Below are positions 36,446 through 46,153 of a stretch of DNA of 64,000 bases, in pieces. Where the stretch lies: the NCBI GenBank assembly GCA_963757815.1, contig CAVWSN010000018.1, positions 186,001-250,000 of the forward strand. The letters are read 5' to 3'. Each line of letters begins with the position of its first letter. The stretch's first letter is position 1. Source of the stretch: JACVRW01 sp963757815 (GTDB lineage Bacteria > Actinomycetota > Thermoleophilia > Solirubrobacterales > Thermoleophilaceae). A program made the position numbers and the translations under genes. The notes beneath the pieces were generated by a model. The model did no database searches. It saw nothing but the letters and a program-made list of their open reading frames with translations, and had not been told where the DNA came from.

Positions 36446-37770
36446 TCGCCCTTCGCTCTGCGCTCGCGCTCGGCGGGTGTCGGCATCGGCACCACCTCGG
36501 CTCCCGCGACATCCTCGACCCGGTACTCGCCGGTGAGCGTCCCGTAGAGCTCGACCTGCTCGGTCACCACCTCGCCGATCCGCCGGATCCCCTCGCGGAT
36601 CGACTCCTCGTCCGACGCGGAGAAGTTGAGCCGCATCGAGGAGCGGCCACGCCCGTCGAGGAAGGCCGCCTCGCCCGGGACGAAGGCGACGTTGTCGCGC
36701 AGCGCGCGGGCGAGCAGGTCGGTCGTGTCGATGAAGTCGGGCAGCGTCGCCCAGATGAAAAGGCCGCCGCCGGGGCGGGTCCACTCCGCCTGGCGCGGGA
36801 AGTGCTCGGCGAGCGCATCGAGCATCGTGTCCCGCCTGGTGCGGTAGGTGTCGGTGAGCGACTCCACGTAGTCCTCCCAGCGGCCACGCTCGAAGTAGGC
36901 CTGCACCATGAGCTGCGACAGCGTAGAGGTGCAGAGGTCGGCGGCCTGCTTCCCGAGGTTGATCTTCTCGAGCACGGGTGGCGGCGCCACCACCCAGCCG
37001 AGCCGGATCCCGGGCGAGAGGATCTTCGAGAACGTGCCGAGGTACATCACGTACACCCCTCCGTCGAGCCTGAAGAGGGGCGGCAGCGGGTCGCCCTCGT
37101 AGCGCAGCAGGCCGTACGGGTTGTCCTCCAGGACGAGCAGCTCGCGCTCGTGTGCCACTTCGACCAGCCGCTTCCGGCGCGCGAGCGACATCGTCACCCC
37201 GGCCGGGTTCTGGAAGGTGGGGACGGTGTAGATGAACTTGGGCCTCCGGCCCTCGCGCTCGAGGCGCTCGAGCGCCTCCTCGAGCAGGTCCACCCGCATC
37301 CCGGCACCGTCCATGTCGATCTGCACGACCTCGGCCTGGTAGGCGCAGAAGACCGGCACCGCGCCGGGATAGGTGGGCCCTTCGGCGATCACGACGTCGC
37401 CGGGGTCGATCAGCGTCTTGGCGACGAGGTCGATCACCTGCTGGCCGCCGGTGGTCACGACGACGTCCTCGGGGTCGACGCGCATCTCCTCGGCCGCCAT
37501 CACCTGGGCGATGCACTCCTTGGTCTCGGGCAGGCCCTCCGTCGGCCCGTATTGCAGGGCCTTCGCACAGGACTCGGCCGCGATCCGCTGCGCCACGGCC
37601 GCGAAGGTGTCGGGCGGGAAGCTGCTCGTGTCGGGCAGACCGCCGGCGAGCGAGATGACCTCCGGCCGCGCCGTCACCGCCATCAGGTCGCGCATGGCCG
37701 ACGACTTCATGACCTTGGTGCGCGAGGCGAACAGGGCGGCGTAGCGCTCGAGGTCGCGAGACGTGCTCAT
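36442..37770 (-). CDS. PLP-dependent aminotransferase (class I/II, LysN/MocR-like core)
   Basis: 442 residues without the GntR HTH of MocR regulators. Fold-type I motifs: ISLAGGLPDTSSFP near the N-terminus (typical of 2-aminoadipate/branched-chain type transaminases), VVTTGGQQVIDLV, PTFQNPAGVT, EDNPYGLLRYEG and the Schiff-base lysine in GTFSKILSPGIRLGW. It may be a 2-aminoadipate, aromatic or branched-chain aminotransferase; alanine or D-amino-acid supply for the coupled ddl2 is possible but unproven. The TGA overlaps the ddl2 ATG. Confidence 0.88.
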   Translation of the reverse strand: MSTSRDLERYAALFASRTKVMKSSAMRDLMAVTARPEVISLAGGLPDTSSFPPDTFAAVAQRIAAESCAKALQYGPTEGLPETKECIAQVMAAEEMRVDPEDVVVTTGGQQVIDLVAKTLIDPGDVVIAEGPTYPGAVPVFCAYQAEVVQIDMDGAGMRVDLLEEALERLEREGRRPKFIYTVPTFQNPAGVTMSLARRKRLVEVAHERELLVLEDNPYGLLRYEGDPLPPLFRLDGGVYVMYLGTFSKILSPGIRLGWVVAPPPVLEKINLGKQAADLCTSTLSQLMVQAYFERGRWEDYVESLTDTYRTRRDTMLDALAEHFPRQAEWTRPGGGLFIWATLPDFIDTTDLLARALRDNVAFVPGEAAFLDGRGRSSMRLNFSASDEESIREGIRRIGEVVTEQVELYGTLTGEYRVEDVAGAEVVPMPTPAERERRAKGE

Positions 37771-37880
37771 CGGGGCCGTGCCTTGGGGGCCGCGGGGCCG
37801 CGCGCGTCGTCGGGACGCGCCCGCTGGGCCAGCAGAGCTAATCTCACCGCCCGCAGGGTACCGTCCTCACCCGACCTCGC

Positions 37881-38478
37881 ATGTGCCTATTCATGGACAT
37901 CGGTACCGGCGCCGGCCTGGCCGGCGCGACCGGCGTGCGTCCGTACCTGCCGCCTCTCCTCGCCGGGGCGCTCGCCCGGGGCGACGTGGGGATCGACTTC
38001 GACGGCACCGACTGGAGCTTCCTCGAGTCGCCGGTCTTTCTTGGCGGGCGTGCTCGCGCTGGGGGTGGCGGCCTACATGATCGAGCGTGCCGGCGCGGGA
38101 CCGGGTGCGGGGGAAGGGCGCAGCCCCGTGGAGCTGTTCGCCGGCGTCGTCGGGATCGTGCTCGGCGCGCTGCTGTTCGCCGGCGCGCTCGCGGACGGTG
38201 GCGAGGAGAGCTGGCTGGGCCTTGTGCTCGGGCCGCTGTGCGCGGCGCTCGGCTGGCTGGCAGTGGGTGGGCTCGTCGAGCGTGCCCGGCGCCGCCTCGA
38301 GGGGGGCGCGGCGGCGCTCCTGACGGTCTATGCGGATATAGCGGCGCTCGCGCTCGCGGCGCTGGCGATCTTCGTGCCGCCCGTGTCGTACCTCGCCCTC
38401 ATCGGGTTTGTGGTGCTGCTCTTCGGCGGCCGCCGGCGCGAGGGCGAGAAGTACGCCGGACTCCGGATACTCCGCTAG
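37881..38478 (+). CDS. DUF4126-like integral membrane protein, frameshifted
   Basis: Opens with DIGTGAGLAGATGVRPYLPP, the DUF4126 start, then after a frame change at a TTTCTT run (38035-38042) continues FLAGVLALGVAAYMIE and several helices to a short basic tail. Removing one base yields about 198 residues with four to six transmembrane helices. Role unknown. ATG 37881 or 37893 can start it. Only 5 bp before the phosphodiesterase gene. Confidence 0.75.
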
Positions 38479-38483
38479 CCGGC

Positions 38484-39956
38484 GTGGCGGGGCGGCGAAA
38501 GCCCGGCAAGCTCGTCCTCGCGGTCATCGACTCGCTCAAGCCGGAGATGCTCGACCTGGCGATCGAGGAGGGCCGGGCGCCCGCGCTCGCCGCCCTCCGC
38601 GAGCGCGGCACCTACGTGCGCGATTGCCTCTCCACGTTCCCGTCGGTCACGCCGGTGGCGTCGGCCGCGATCGCCACGGGATACGGGCCCGGCGAGCATC
38701 ACATCCCGTCGATGAACTGGTACCACCGCGGCGAGGAGCGCTACGTCGAGTACGGCTCATCGTTCCCCGCCACGCGCGTGTTCGGGGTCGTCCGGTCGCT
38801 CTACGACACCGTCTACAACATGAACATGGCGCACCTCACGCGTGCGCGGAAGACGGTCTACGAGCACCTCGACGACGCCGGCCTGCGGACCGCCTGCACC
38901 ACGTATCTGATCTACCGTGGCCGCACGCGACACGAGCCCTCGGGGGCGAGCGTGTACCGGCGGATCGCCGAGGCCATGCAGTTCCGGCATCCCGTCTACG
39001 GCGCCCGCGAGCTCTTCTACGCGGACCTGTTCGACTCACGCGACACCGGCTGCATCTCCGCTCTCGGAATGCCGGGCCAGCGCGACCGGCACACCGGCTG
39101 CGTCGGCGCCTACCTGGTCGAGCACGACCTCTTCGACTTCCTGCTCTTCTCGCTCCCGGACAACGACACGCACTCGCACAAGCTCGGCCCGGACGGCCAG
39201 GTCACCTCGATCGCGGAGGCCGATCGCGCGCTCGAGCGCATCATGCACGTGGCCGGGGGCTACGAGCCCTTCCTCGAGGAGCACGCGGTGATCGTGATGT
39301 CCGATCACTCCCAGACGACCGTCGAGCAGGGTGTGAACCTCGCCCAGGTCCTGGCGGATTTCCGCGTGCTGATGCCGGCCGACCCGGCCCCGGTCGAGGC
39401 CGAGCTCGCGGTTTGTCCCTCGGCGCGCGCCGGCGCGGTCTACGTCCTGGACGAGACGCTCCGTGACGAGCTCGTGCCGCGCGTGGTCGTGACTCTCGGT
39501 GACGTGGAGGGGGTGGACCTCGTGATCTGGCGCGAGGGGGACTCGGGCGTGGTGCGCTCGTCCGCCGGCGAGCTGCGCTTTCGGCCGGGCGGGGAGCTGA
39601 GCGACGTTCGCGGGCAGAGCTGGAGCTTGGAGGGCGAGGAGGCGGTGCTTGGCCTCGAGACCGAGGGCGGCGCGGTCGGCAGCGCCGAGTACCCCGACGC
39701 ACTCGCGCGGGTCTGGTCCGCGCTCGAGTGCCCGCACTCGGGCGACGTGCTGATCTCGGCGGAGCCGGGCTTCGAGTTCGTCGACTGGGGCGGCGCCGAC
39801 CACGTGGGCGGCGGCAGCCACGGTTCGCTTCACCGCGACGATTCGGAGGGCGTTCTGCTCATGTGCGGCCTGGACGTGCCCGACCGCGAGCAGTGGTCGC
39901 TGACGGACGTGACCCCGCTGGTGCTTCAGCACTTCGGTGTACCCTCGGCGGGGTGA
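38484..39956 (+). CDS. Alkaline phosphatase superfamily phosphodiesterase (nucleotide pyrophosphatase-like)
   Basis: 490 residues from GTG 38484. The fold's metal ligands are visible: VIDSLKPEML (Asp), TFPSVTPVASAAIATG with the nucleophilic Thr, PDNDTHSHKLGPDG, and MSDHSQTTVEQ. This is the type I phosphodiesterase/NPP family, which hydrolyses phosphodiesters or phospho-glycolipids. No signal peptide, so cytoplasmic. Its stop overlaps the GtrA start (GTGA), and the run continues into two glycosyltransferase-like proteins, so a polyprenyl-linked sugar substrate is plausible (inference). Confidence 0.85.
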   Translation: MAGRRKPGKLVLAVIDSLKPEMLDLAIEEGRAPALAALRERGTYVRDCLSTFPSVTPVASAAIATGYGPGEHHIPSMNWYHRGEERYVEYGSSFPATRVFGVVRSLYDTVYNMNMAHLTRARKTVYEHLDDAGLRTACTTYLIYRGRTRHEPSGASVYRRIAEAMQFRHPVYGARELFYADLFDSRDTGCISALGMPGQRDRHTGCVGAYLVEHDLFDFLLFSLPDNDTHSHKLGPDGQVTSIAEADRALERIMHVAGGYEPFLEEHAVIVMSDHSQTTVEQGVNLAQVLADFRVLMPADPAPVEAELAVCPSARAGAVYVLDETLRDELVPRVVVTLGDVEGVDLVIWREGDSGVVRSSAGELRFRPGGELSDVRGQSWSLEGEEAVLGLETEGGAVGSAEYPDALARVWSALECPHSGDVLISAEPGFEFVDWGGADHVGGGSHGSLHRDDSEGVLLMCGLDVPDREQWSLTDVTPLVLQHFGVPSAG

Positions 39957-40426
39957 CTGAGGAACCGGGTCCGGTGGTCGCCGAGCGGTCGCATGCCATT
40001 CACCTGCGCGTGCGCGCCGGCCTGCGTAAGCCGCACAACTGGATGCAGCTGATCAAGTTCTGCGCGGTCGGAGCCTCGGGCTACGTGGTCAACCTGAGCG
40101 TGTTCGCGCTCTGCGTCGAGGTCCTCGACCTGCACTACCTGGTTGCCGCGACCGCGGCGTTCGTCATAGCCGTGACGAACAACTTCTGGTGGAACCGCCA
40201 CTGGACGTTCCGCGCCCGCGGCGGCCACGCCGGCTTCCAGGCGGCGCGTTTCTTCACGGTCAGCGTCGCCGCTTTCCTGTTTGCCGCGCTGGTGCTCGAG
40301 CTGCTCGTGAGCGTGGCGGAGCTGCCGGAGCTCCCGTCGCAGGCGATAGCGGTCGTGGTGGCCATGCCGCTCAACTTCATCGGGAACAAGATGTGGAGCT
40401 TCCGCATCGAGCTGTCGCGGGACTGA
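39953..40426 (+). CDS. GtrA-family membrane protein
   Basis: 157 residues with four helices and the GtrA core LIKFCAVGASGYVVNL, TNNFWWNRHWTF and PLNFIGNKMWSF. GtrA proteins are thought to flip polyprenyl-phosphate-linked sugars across the membrane. GTG start overlaps the upstream stop. Followed by GT87-like proteins that would use such donors. Confidence 0.88.
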   Translation: MTEEPGPVVAERSHAIHLRVRAGLRKPHNWMQLIKFCAVGASGYVVNLSVFALCVEVLDLHYLVAATAAFVIAVTNNFWWNRHWTFRARGGHAGFQAARFFTVSVAAFLFAALVLELLVSVAELPELPSQAIAVVVAMPLNFIGNKMWSFRIELSRD

Positions 40427-42049
40427 CCGCTCTCCTGGCGGTCGCGGTTCTGGCCGCCCTGGCCGCGCCGACCGCTGCCGCGGTGGAGCCGCAGCGGCCC
40501 GCCTCCTACACGGAGCCGCCACGCTTCTTCGACCGCAGCGCCCGCGAGGTGGAACGAATCGCGGCGCGGGCCGGCAAGGTGCGCGAGGAGCGGCGGGACG
40601 GGCCGCTCGACCCGACCGCCTACACCAAGGGCACCGGGCGTTGGCAGGTGAGCTTCTTCAGGGACGGCGACGAGGTGGTGCAGGTCCACGTCGACGACCG
40701 TTCCGGGGCGATCCTCGAGCAGTGGACAGGCGATCAGATCCCGTGGACGATGGCGCGCGGCTACGACGGGGCGTTCGCCCGCAAGCTGAACGCTCCCTAC
40801 GTGTGGATCCCGCTCTGCGTGCTGTTCGTAGCCCCGTTCTTCGACCTGCGGCGGCCGTTCCGGCTGCTCCATCTCGATCTGCTCGTGCTGCTCGCCTTCG
40901 GGGTGTCGCACGTCTTCTTCAACCGCGGGGAGATCGAGCGTCTCGGTGCCGCTCGTCTATCCCGTGCTGCTCTATCTGCTGGCGCGACTGCTGCTGGCCG
41001 GCTTCCGCCCGCGGGAACGTGCCGGCGCGCTGGTGCCGCACGTGCCGTTGGTGGTGGTCACGGTCGGGCTCGTGTTCCTCGTGGCATTCCGGATCGGCCT
41101 CAACGTGGCCGACTCGAACGTGATCGACGTGGGCTACGCGGGTGTGATCGGGGCGGACCGGATCGTCGACGGGGACCCGCTCTACGGGGAGGGCTTCTCC
41201 GAGGACGTCGAGCGCGGGGACACCTACGGCCCCGTCAACTACCTGGTCTACGTTCCGTTCGAGCAGGCGCTCCGCTGGAGCGGCCGCTGGGACGACCTTC
41301 CCGCGGCCCACGGGGCGGCGATCGCGATCGACCTGCTGGTGATCGGCGGCCTGCTCCTGCTCGGCCGGCGCCTGCGCCCGGGCCGCGACGGGACGGCGTT
41401 GGGCGTGGCGCTCGCCTACGCCTGGGCCGCCTATCCGTACACGGCGTTCGTGCTCGAATCGAACGCGAACGACTCGATGGTCGCGCTCGCCTGCGTCGGC
41501 GCCCTGCTGGCGTTCACGATGGCCCGCCGTGAGCTGTCGGGCGCGTGCAGCGGGATCGCGATCGCCCTCGGTGCGGCGGCCAAGTTCGTGCCGCTGGCGC
41601 TCGCGCCGCTGTTCGCACGCCGGGCGCCGCTCTACTTCGGCGCGGCGCTCGTCCTGGTGACGGCGGCGGTCGTCCTGCCGTTCGTGCCCGACGGCGGTCT
41701 GCGCGAGATGTACGACCGGACGGTCGGCTACCAGGCGTCGAGGCCCTCGCCGTTCAGCATCTGGGGACAGGTCGACTCGCTCGACTGGCTCCAGCTCGCG
41801 GTCAAGATTGGGGCCGGCGGCCTCGCCCTGCTCGTGGCCTTCGTGCCGCGCCGCGCGGGCCCACGCGAGATCGCAGCACTCGGCGGAGCGGTGCTGATCG
41901 CGCTGCAGCTGACCGCCGGCCACTGGTTCTACCTGTACGTCGTCTGGTTCGTCCCGTTCGTGCTCGTGGCCCTCTTCGCGGCCCAGCGGCCGGTTCCGGT
42001 CGCGCAGCCGCGCGAGGCCGAGCCCGAACGGGAGCTCGTGCCCGCGTGA
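40393..42049 (+). CDS. Membrane glycosyltransferase-87-like protein with N-terminal PepSY-like domain, frameshifted
   Basis: About 551 residues when repaired. GTG 40393 gives a convincing signal peptide (ALLAVAVLAALAAPTAAA) overlapping gtrA by 34 bp. Residues 35-115 resemble a PepSY-type module (GRWQVSFFRDGDEVVQVHVD), followed by helices; after a frame change near 40934-40947 the protein continues with a GT87/DUF2029-like polytopic body (GDTYGPVNYLVYVPFEQ, AYAWAAYPYTAFVLESNAND). No stop occurs between the two parts in the repaired frame, so they are one polypeptide. Likely transfers mannose or another sugar from a polyprenyl donor outside the membrane (inference). Confidence 0.75.
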
Positions 42050-43284
42050 GGCGCGACGCGCTGCTCGCGCTGGGGCTGCTGGCGGCCGGCTGGGCCCTCA
42101 CGCTCTGGGTGGCGCCGTGGTCCGACGAAAGCGTCAACGACCTGTTCGTCTACCGCAGCTTCGCCGAGCCCGTCCTCGACGGCGGCCTGCCCTATCGCGA
42201 CGTCTTCTTCGAGTACCCGCCGCTCGCGGCACCCGCTATCGCGCTCCCGGGCGTGGCCGGAACGGGCGAGGAGACGTTCCGGCTCGCCTTCGCGGGCTGG
42301 ACCCTGCTGCTCGGGGCGGCGGTCGTGCTCCTGTGTGGGGCGCTGGCGGCGCAGACGCGCGGCGACCGCCGGCGCGCGCTCCTGGCCGCGGCGCTCATGC
42401 CGGTCGCCTGCGGCGCGCTGGTGCGCACGCACTTCGACCTCGCGCCGGTCGCGCTGACGCTCGCGGCGCTGTGGCTGGTGTGCGTGGGGCGGCCGCGCGG
42501 CGGGCTCGCCCTGCTCGGCGCGGGGGCGCTCGTCAAGGGCTTCCCGCTCGTGGCCGTGCCCGTGGTGCTCGCCTGGCTCGTGGGGCGCGGCATGCGCCGC
42601 GCGGCCTGGCAGGGCGCGGCGGCCTGCCTGGGCGTGATGGTCGTGGGCGCGGGCGCCGCGCTTGCCGTCTCTCCCGACGGCGCCTTCGACGCCCTGCGCT
42701 ACCACCTCGACCGGCCCGTGCAGGTCGAGAGCACTGCCGCGATGCTCCTGCATGGACTCGACGGCGCGGGCCTCGGGGAGGCGACCGCGGTCGAGAGCCA
42801 TCGCTCCAACGGGCTCCTGCATCCGCTCGACGGCGCCATCGCCGCCCTTCTCGGCCTGGTGCTAGCGGCGGTCGTGGCGGTGCTGGCGGCGTCGGTGGCT
42901 AGGCCGCGCCCCGGCGATCCCGCCCTCGAGCGGCGCCGTCTCGTGCTCGCCGCGCTCGCGGCGGTCACCGCGTTCGCCGTGCTCGGCAAGGTGCTCTCGC
43001 CGCAGTTCCTGATCTGGGTGCTGCCACTGGGAGCGCTGGCGTTCGCCTGGCGCATGCACGCCCTGGCGCTCGCGGTGCTCGCCGCCGCCGTGCTGACCCA
43101 GGTCGAGTTCCCTGCCCACTACTTCGACGTTGTGGCGCGCGAACCGCTCGCGGTGGCGCTCGTGGCGCTTCGCGACGCGCTGCTGCTCGCCGTCCTCGGC
43201 CTGTCGATCCGGGCGCTACGTCTCGAGCGGAAGGAGCAGCTGCTCGATGCGCGTCGCGCGGCCCTCGCCGTCCGCCTCGACTAG
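42046..43284 (+). CDS. GT87/DUF2029-like polytopic membrane protein
   Basis: 412 residues from GTG 42046 (GTGA overlap). About ten helices; the loop LDGGLPYRDVFFEYPPLAAP after the first helix is the hallmark of GT-C mannosyltransferase-like proteins (Asp-rich first loop). KGFPLVAVPVVLAWL and KVLSPQFLIWVLPL are also typical. Paralogue of its neighbour without the PepSY domain. The last 69 bp overlap the 3' end of the convergent ymdB gene. Confidence 0.82.
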   Translation: MRRDALLALGLLAAGWALTLWVAPWSDESVNDLFVYRSFAEPVLDGGLPYRDVFFEYPPLAAPAIALPGVAGTGEETFRLAFAGWTLLLGAAVVLLCGALAAQTRGDRRRALLAAALMPVACGALVRTHFDLAPVALTLAALWLVCVGRPRGGLALLGAGALVKGFPLVAVPVVLAWLVGRGMRRAAWQGAAACLGVMVVGAGAALAVSPDGAFDALRYHLDRPVQVESTAAMLLHGLDGAGLGEATAVESHRSNGLLHPLDGAIAALLGLVLAAVVAVLAASVARPRPGDPALERRRLVLAALAAVTAFAVLGKVLSPQFLIWVLPLGALAFAWRMHALALAVLAAAVLTQVEFPAHYFDVVAREPLAVALVALRDALLLAVLGLSIRALRLERKEQLLDARRAALAVRLD

Positions 43285-43995
43285 CACGGCGTTCAGCCAG
43301 GGATCCTCGTCGGAGGTCTCGAAGCGCACCTGCGTGAGCGTCAGGAAGCGCTCCAGCGCCTGCTCGCGCTTGACGCCTATGACCCCGCCGCGCGGTCCGG
43401 TCATGCCCACGTCGGTCACGTAGGCGGTCCCGCCGGGGAGCACCCGGGCGTCGGCGGTCGGGACGTGGGTATGGGTGCCGACGCAGGCGGTCACGCGGCC
43501 GTCGAGGTACCACCCCATCGCCACCTTCTCGCTCGTTGCCTCGGCATGCATGTCCACGAGCAGATGCTCCGCGCGGCCGCGTAGCTCGGCGACGAGCGCG
43601 TCCGCCTCGGCGAACGGCGAGCGGACGGCGGCAAGGAACACCTGCCCTGACAGGTTGATCACGCCCAGGCTCGCGCCGCCCTGCTCGACGAGCGTGTGGC
43701 CCCGCCCCGGGCTGCCCTTCGGGTAGTTCGCGGGACGCACGATTCGCTGCTCGCGGTCGAGGAATCCGTAGACCTCGCGGTGGCGGTAGGCGTGGTTCCC
43801 GAGGGTGATCGCATCGGCCCCCGTTTCGAGCAGCTCGCGCGCGGTCTTCTCGGTGATTCCCACTCCACCGGCGGCGTTCTCGCCGTTCACGACGACGAAG
43901 TCGGGCCGGTGCTCCTCGCGCAGACCGGGCAGGAGCGCGGCCAGCGTGCGCCGCCCGATGCCGCCGACCACGTCGCCTACGAAGAGCAGCTTCAC
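43216..43995 (-). CDS. ymdB: YmdB-family metallophosphoesterase (TIGR00282)
   Basis: 259 residues from GTG 43995. All metal-binding motifs are visible: FVGDVVGGIGR, VNGENAAGG, LGNHAYRH, DMHAEATSEK, GTHTHVPTAD and VTDVGMTGP. YmdB of Bacillus is a 2',3'-cyclic nucleotide phosphodiesterase affecting motile/biofilm switching. Divergent from the ABC ATPase gene (28 bp apart). Confidence 0.93.
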   Translation of the reverse strand: MKLLFVGDVVGGIGRRTLAALLPGLREEHRPDFVVVNGENAAGGVGITEKTARELLETGADAITLGNHAYRHREVYGFLDREQRIVRPANYPKGSPGRGHTLVEQGGASLGVINLSGQVFLAAVRSPFAEADALVAELRGRAEHLLVDMHAEATSEKVAMGWYLDGRVTACVGTHTHVPTADARVLPGGTAYVTDVGMTGPRGGVIGVKREQALERFLTLTQVRFETSDEDPWLNAVLVEADGEGRATRIEQLLLPLET

Positions 43996-44023
43996 GGCGG
44001 GCGATTCTGCCAACCTGAGCGCG

Positions 44024-44752
44024 GTGGAGAGAGCCACGGGCATCGCGGCGGAGACCGAGACCACGATCGCCGCGCGCGATCTCGTCAAGCGCTACGGCGA
44101 GCGCGTGGCCCTGCGATCCGTGTCGCTCACCGCCGGACGCGGCGAGCTGGTGGCGGTGATCGGCCCGAACGGCGCCGGCAAGACGACGCTGCTCACGATC
44201 CTCGCCGGCATCCAGAAGCCGGACGAGGGGAGCGTCGAGACCGCCTCGCGGATCGGCTGGGTGCCCCAGCAGGCGGCGCTGTACAGCAAGCTGACGGTCG
44301 AGGAGAACCTGAAGCTGTTCGCCCGGCTCGAGCGCTGCCCGGACACGCGCGCGACCGTCGACCGGATGCTCGCTCTGACCGGCCTCGGCGAGCGTGCGGG
44401 GGACCAGGTGGCCACGCTGTCGGGCGGCAACCGCCAGCGCGTGAACATCGCTATCGGGCTGCTGGCCGAGCCAGACGTGCTGCTCCTCGACGAGCCGAGC
44501 GCGTCCCTCGACCCGCGCCAGCGCGAGCGACTGTGGGAGTTCATCCTGCGCCTGGCGGAGGACGGCACGACGGTCGTCTACGCCACCCACCACATCCAGG
44601 AGGCCGACCGCTACGCGAGCCAGCTGATCGTGCTCGCCGACGGAGAGCGCGTCTTCGACGGCTCTCCGCGCGAGCTCGAGCAGGCCACCGGCACGACGGG
44701 CCTCGACTTCGAGCAGGCGTTCGTCCACTTCCTGCACCAGCGGGGCCACTAG
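44024..44752 (+). CDS. ABC transporter ATP-binding protein (ABC-2 exporter)
   Basis: 242 residues from GTG 44024. Walker A GPNGAGKTTLL, Q-loop VPQQAALYSKLTVEENL, signature LSGGNRQRVNIAIG, Walker B DVLLLDEPSASLDP and H-loop ATHH are intact. Pairs with the permease 29 bp downstream. Substrate unknown; multidrug or lipid export are the usual roles of this group. Confidence 0.93.
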   Translation: MERATGIAAETETTIAARDLVKRYGERVALRSVSLTAGRGELVAVIGPNGAGKTTLLTILAGIQKPDEGSVETASRIGWVPQQAALYSKLTVEENLKLFARLERCPDTRATVDRMLALTGLGERAGDQVATLSGGNRQRVNIAIGLLAEPDVLLLDEPSASLDPRQRERLWEFILRLAEDGTTVVYATHHIQEADRYASQLIVLADGERVFDGSPRELEQATGTTGLDFEQAFVHFLHQRGH

Positions 44753-44781
44753 CCGGTGCGGGCGCGAAGGGCCCACCGCTA

Positions 44782-46119
44782 GTGCGCTGGCTGCTCGTCA
44801 AGGACCTGCGCATCCTGCGCCGCTCGCCGCTGCTCGTGAGCCTGCTCGTGCTCTACCCGGTCGTGGTCGCGGTGCTGATCGGCTTCGCGCTCTCGCGCGG
44901 GCCCGACAAGCCCGAGGTCGCCTTCTACAACGGGCTCGAGGGCCGGTCGACCCAGGTCGAGCTCGGCGGCGAGGAGATCGACCTCGCCAAGGAGGGGCGG
45001 CGCCTCTTCGACGCGATCGATCCCGTGCCCGTCGACAGCCGCGAGGAAGCAATCCAGATGGTGGAGGACGGTGACGTGCTGGGCGCGCTGATCATCCCCG
45101 AGGACCTGGCCGGGAACCTGCAGTCGACGCTCGAGCCGGGCACGGTCGAGGTCTTCTACAACGCCGAGGACCCGGCCAAGCGCCAGTACGTCGAGAACAC
45201 GATCAAGTCGCAGGTCCAGGAGGCCAACGCGGCGCTCACCAAGCGGGTCGCCAAGGAGGCGCTCCAGCTGCTCGAGCTGATCTCGGACGGGGGCGAGTAC
45301 TCGTTCCTCGGCCAGAGCTTCGACGTGCTCGGACTGGAGCAGTCGGGCGAGATCCTGCGGGCGGCCCGCGAGGACCTCCCGGAGGGCTCGCCCGAGCGCG
45401 CCGAGCTCGACAGGGTGATCGCATTCGCCGGCCTGGCGCGCGAGAACCTCGCCTTCTCGGACGAGGTGCTGGGTGTCGTGGGCGAGCCGATCCGCGTGGA
45501 GTCCACGGCGCTCGAGGGGGGCTCGACGTCGCTCAACTCGTTCGCGATCGCGCTGGCCGTGACGGTCTCGCTCATGTTCATCACGCTGCTGCTCGCGGCC
45601 GGGACGCTGGCGCTCGAGCGCGAGGAGAACGCCTTCACGCGGCTCGTGCGCGGCCTCGTGTCGCGCAGCGGCCTGCTGGTCGAGAAGGCAGGCCTCGCCG
45701 TGATCTGCTCGGTCGCGGTGTCGCTGCTGATGCTGGCCGGGCTCGGCCTGTTTGTTGACCTCGACTGGGGCCGCTTCCCGCTCTGGCTCGCGGCGCTCGC
45801 CGCCGGGGCGCTCGCGTTCGCGGCGCTCGGGCTTGCGATCGGGGCGCTTACCCGCGAGGTACGGGCGGCCTCGCTGCTCGCCTTCATGCTCTGCCTGCCG
45901 CTCGCGTTCCTCGCGCTGGTCCCGTCGGGTGCGGTGGCGCCGGCGCTCTATGACGTGATCCGCGCCGTGTCGGCCGCGTTCCCGTTCAAGCCGGCGCTCG
46001 ACGCGCTCGACGCCGCCCTGAACGACGCCGGCGACCTCGGCGGGCCACTGCTCCACCTCGCGCTGCTCACGCTTGTCTTCGGGGTGCTTGCGCGGCTCGG
46101 GCTGAGGCGCTTCGCGTAG
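44782..46119 (+). CDS. ABC-2 type transporter permease
   Basis: 445 residues from GTG 44782. One N-terminal helix (SLLVLYPVVVAVLIGFAL), a large extracytoplasmic domain (residues 45-250, with AFYNGLEGRSTQVELGG), then five helices. This is the ABC-2 permease (NatB/YhaP-like) layout. Acts with the preceding ATPase as an efflux pump. Substrate cannot be read from sequence. Confidence 0.88.
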   Translation: MRWLLVKDLRILRRSPLLVSLLVLYPVVVAVLIGFALSRGPDKPEVAFYNGLEGRSTQVELGGEEIDLAKEGRRLFDAIDPVPVDSREEAIQMVEDGDVLGALIIPEDLAGNLQSTLEPGTVEVFYNAEDPAKRQYVENTIKSQVQEANAALTKRVAKEALQLLELISDGGEYSFLGQSFDVLGLEQSGEILRAAREDLPEGSPERAELDRVIAFAGLARENLAFSDEVLGVVGEPIRVESTALEGGSTSLNSFAIALAVTVSLMFITLLLAAGTLALEREENAFTRLVRGLVSRSGLLVEKAGLAVICSVAVSLLMLAGLGLFVDLDWGRFPLWLAALAAGALAFAALGLAIGALTREVRAASLLAFMLCLPLAFLALVPSGAVAPALYDVIRAVSAAFPFKPALDALDAALNDAGDLGGPLLHLALLTLVFGVLARLGLRRFA

Positions 46120-46153
46120 CGCCGGCGCCTCAACGTCCTAGACTCGGGGGCCG

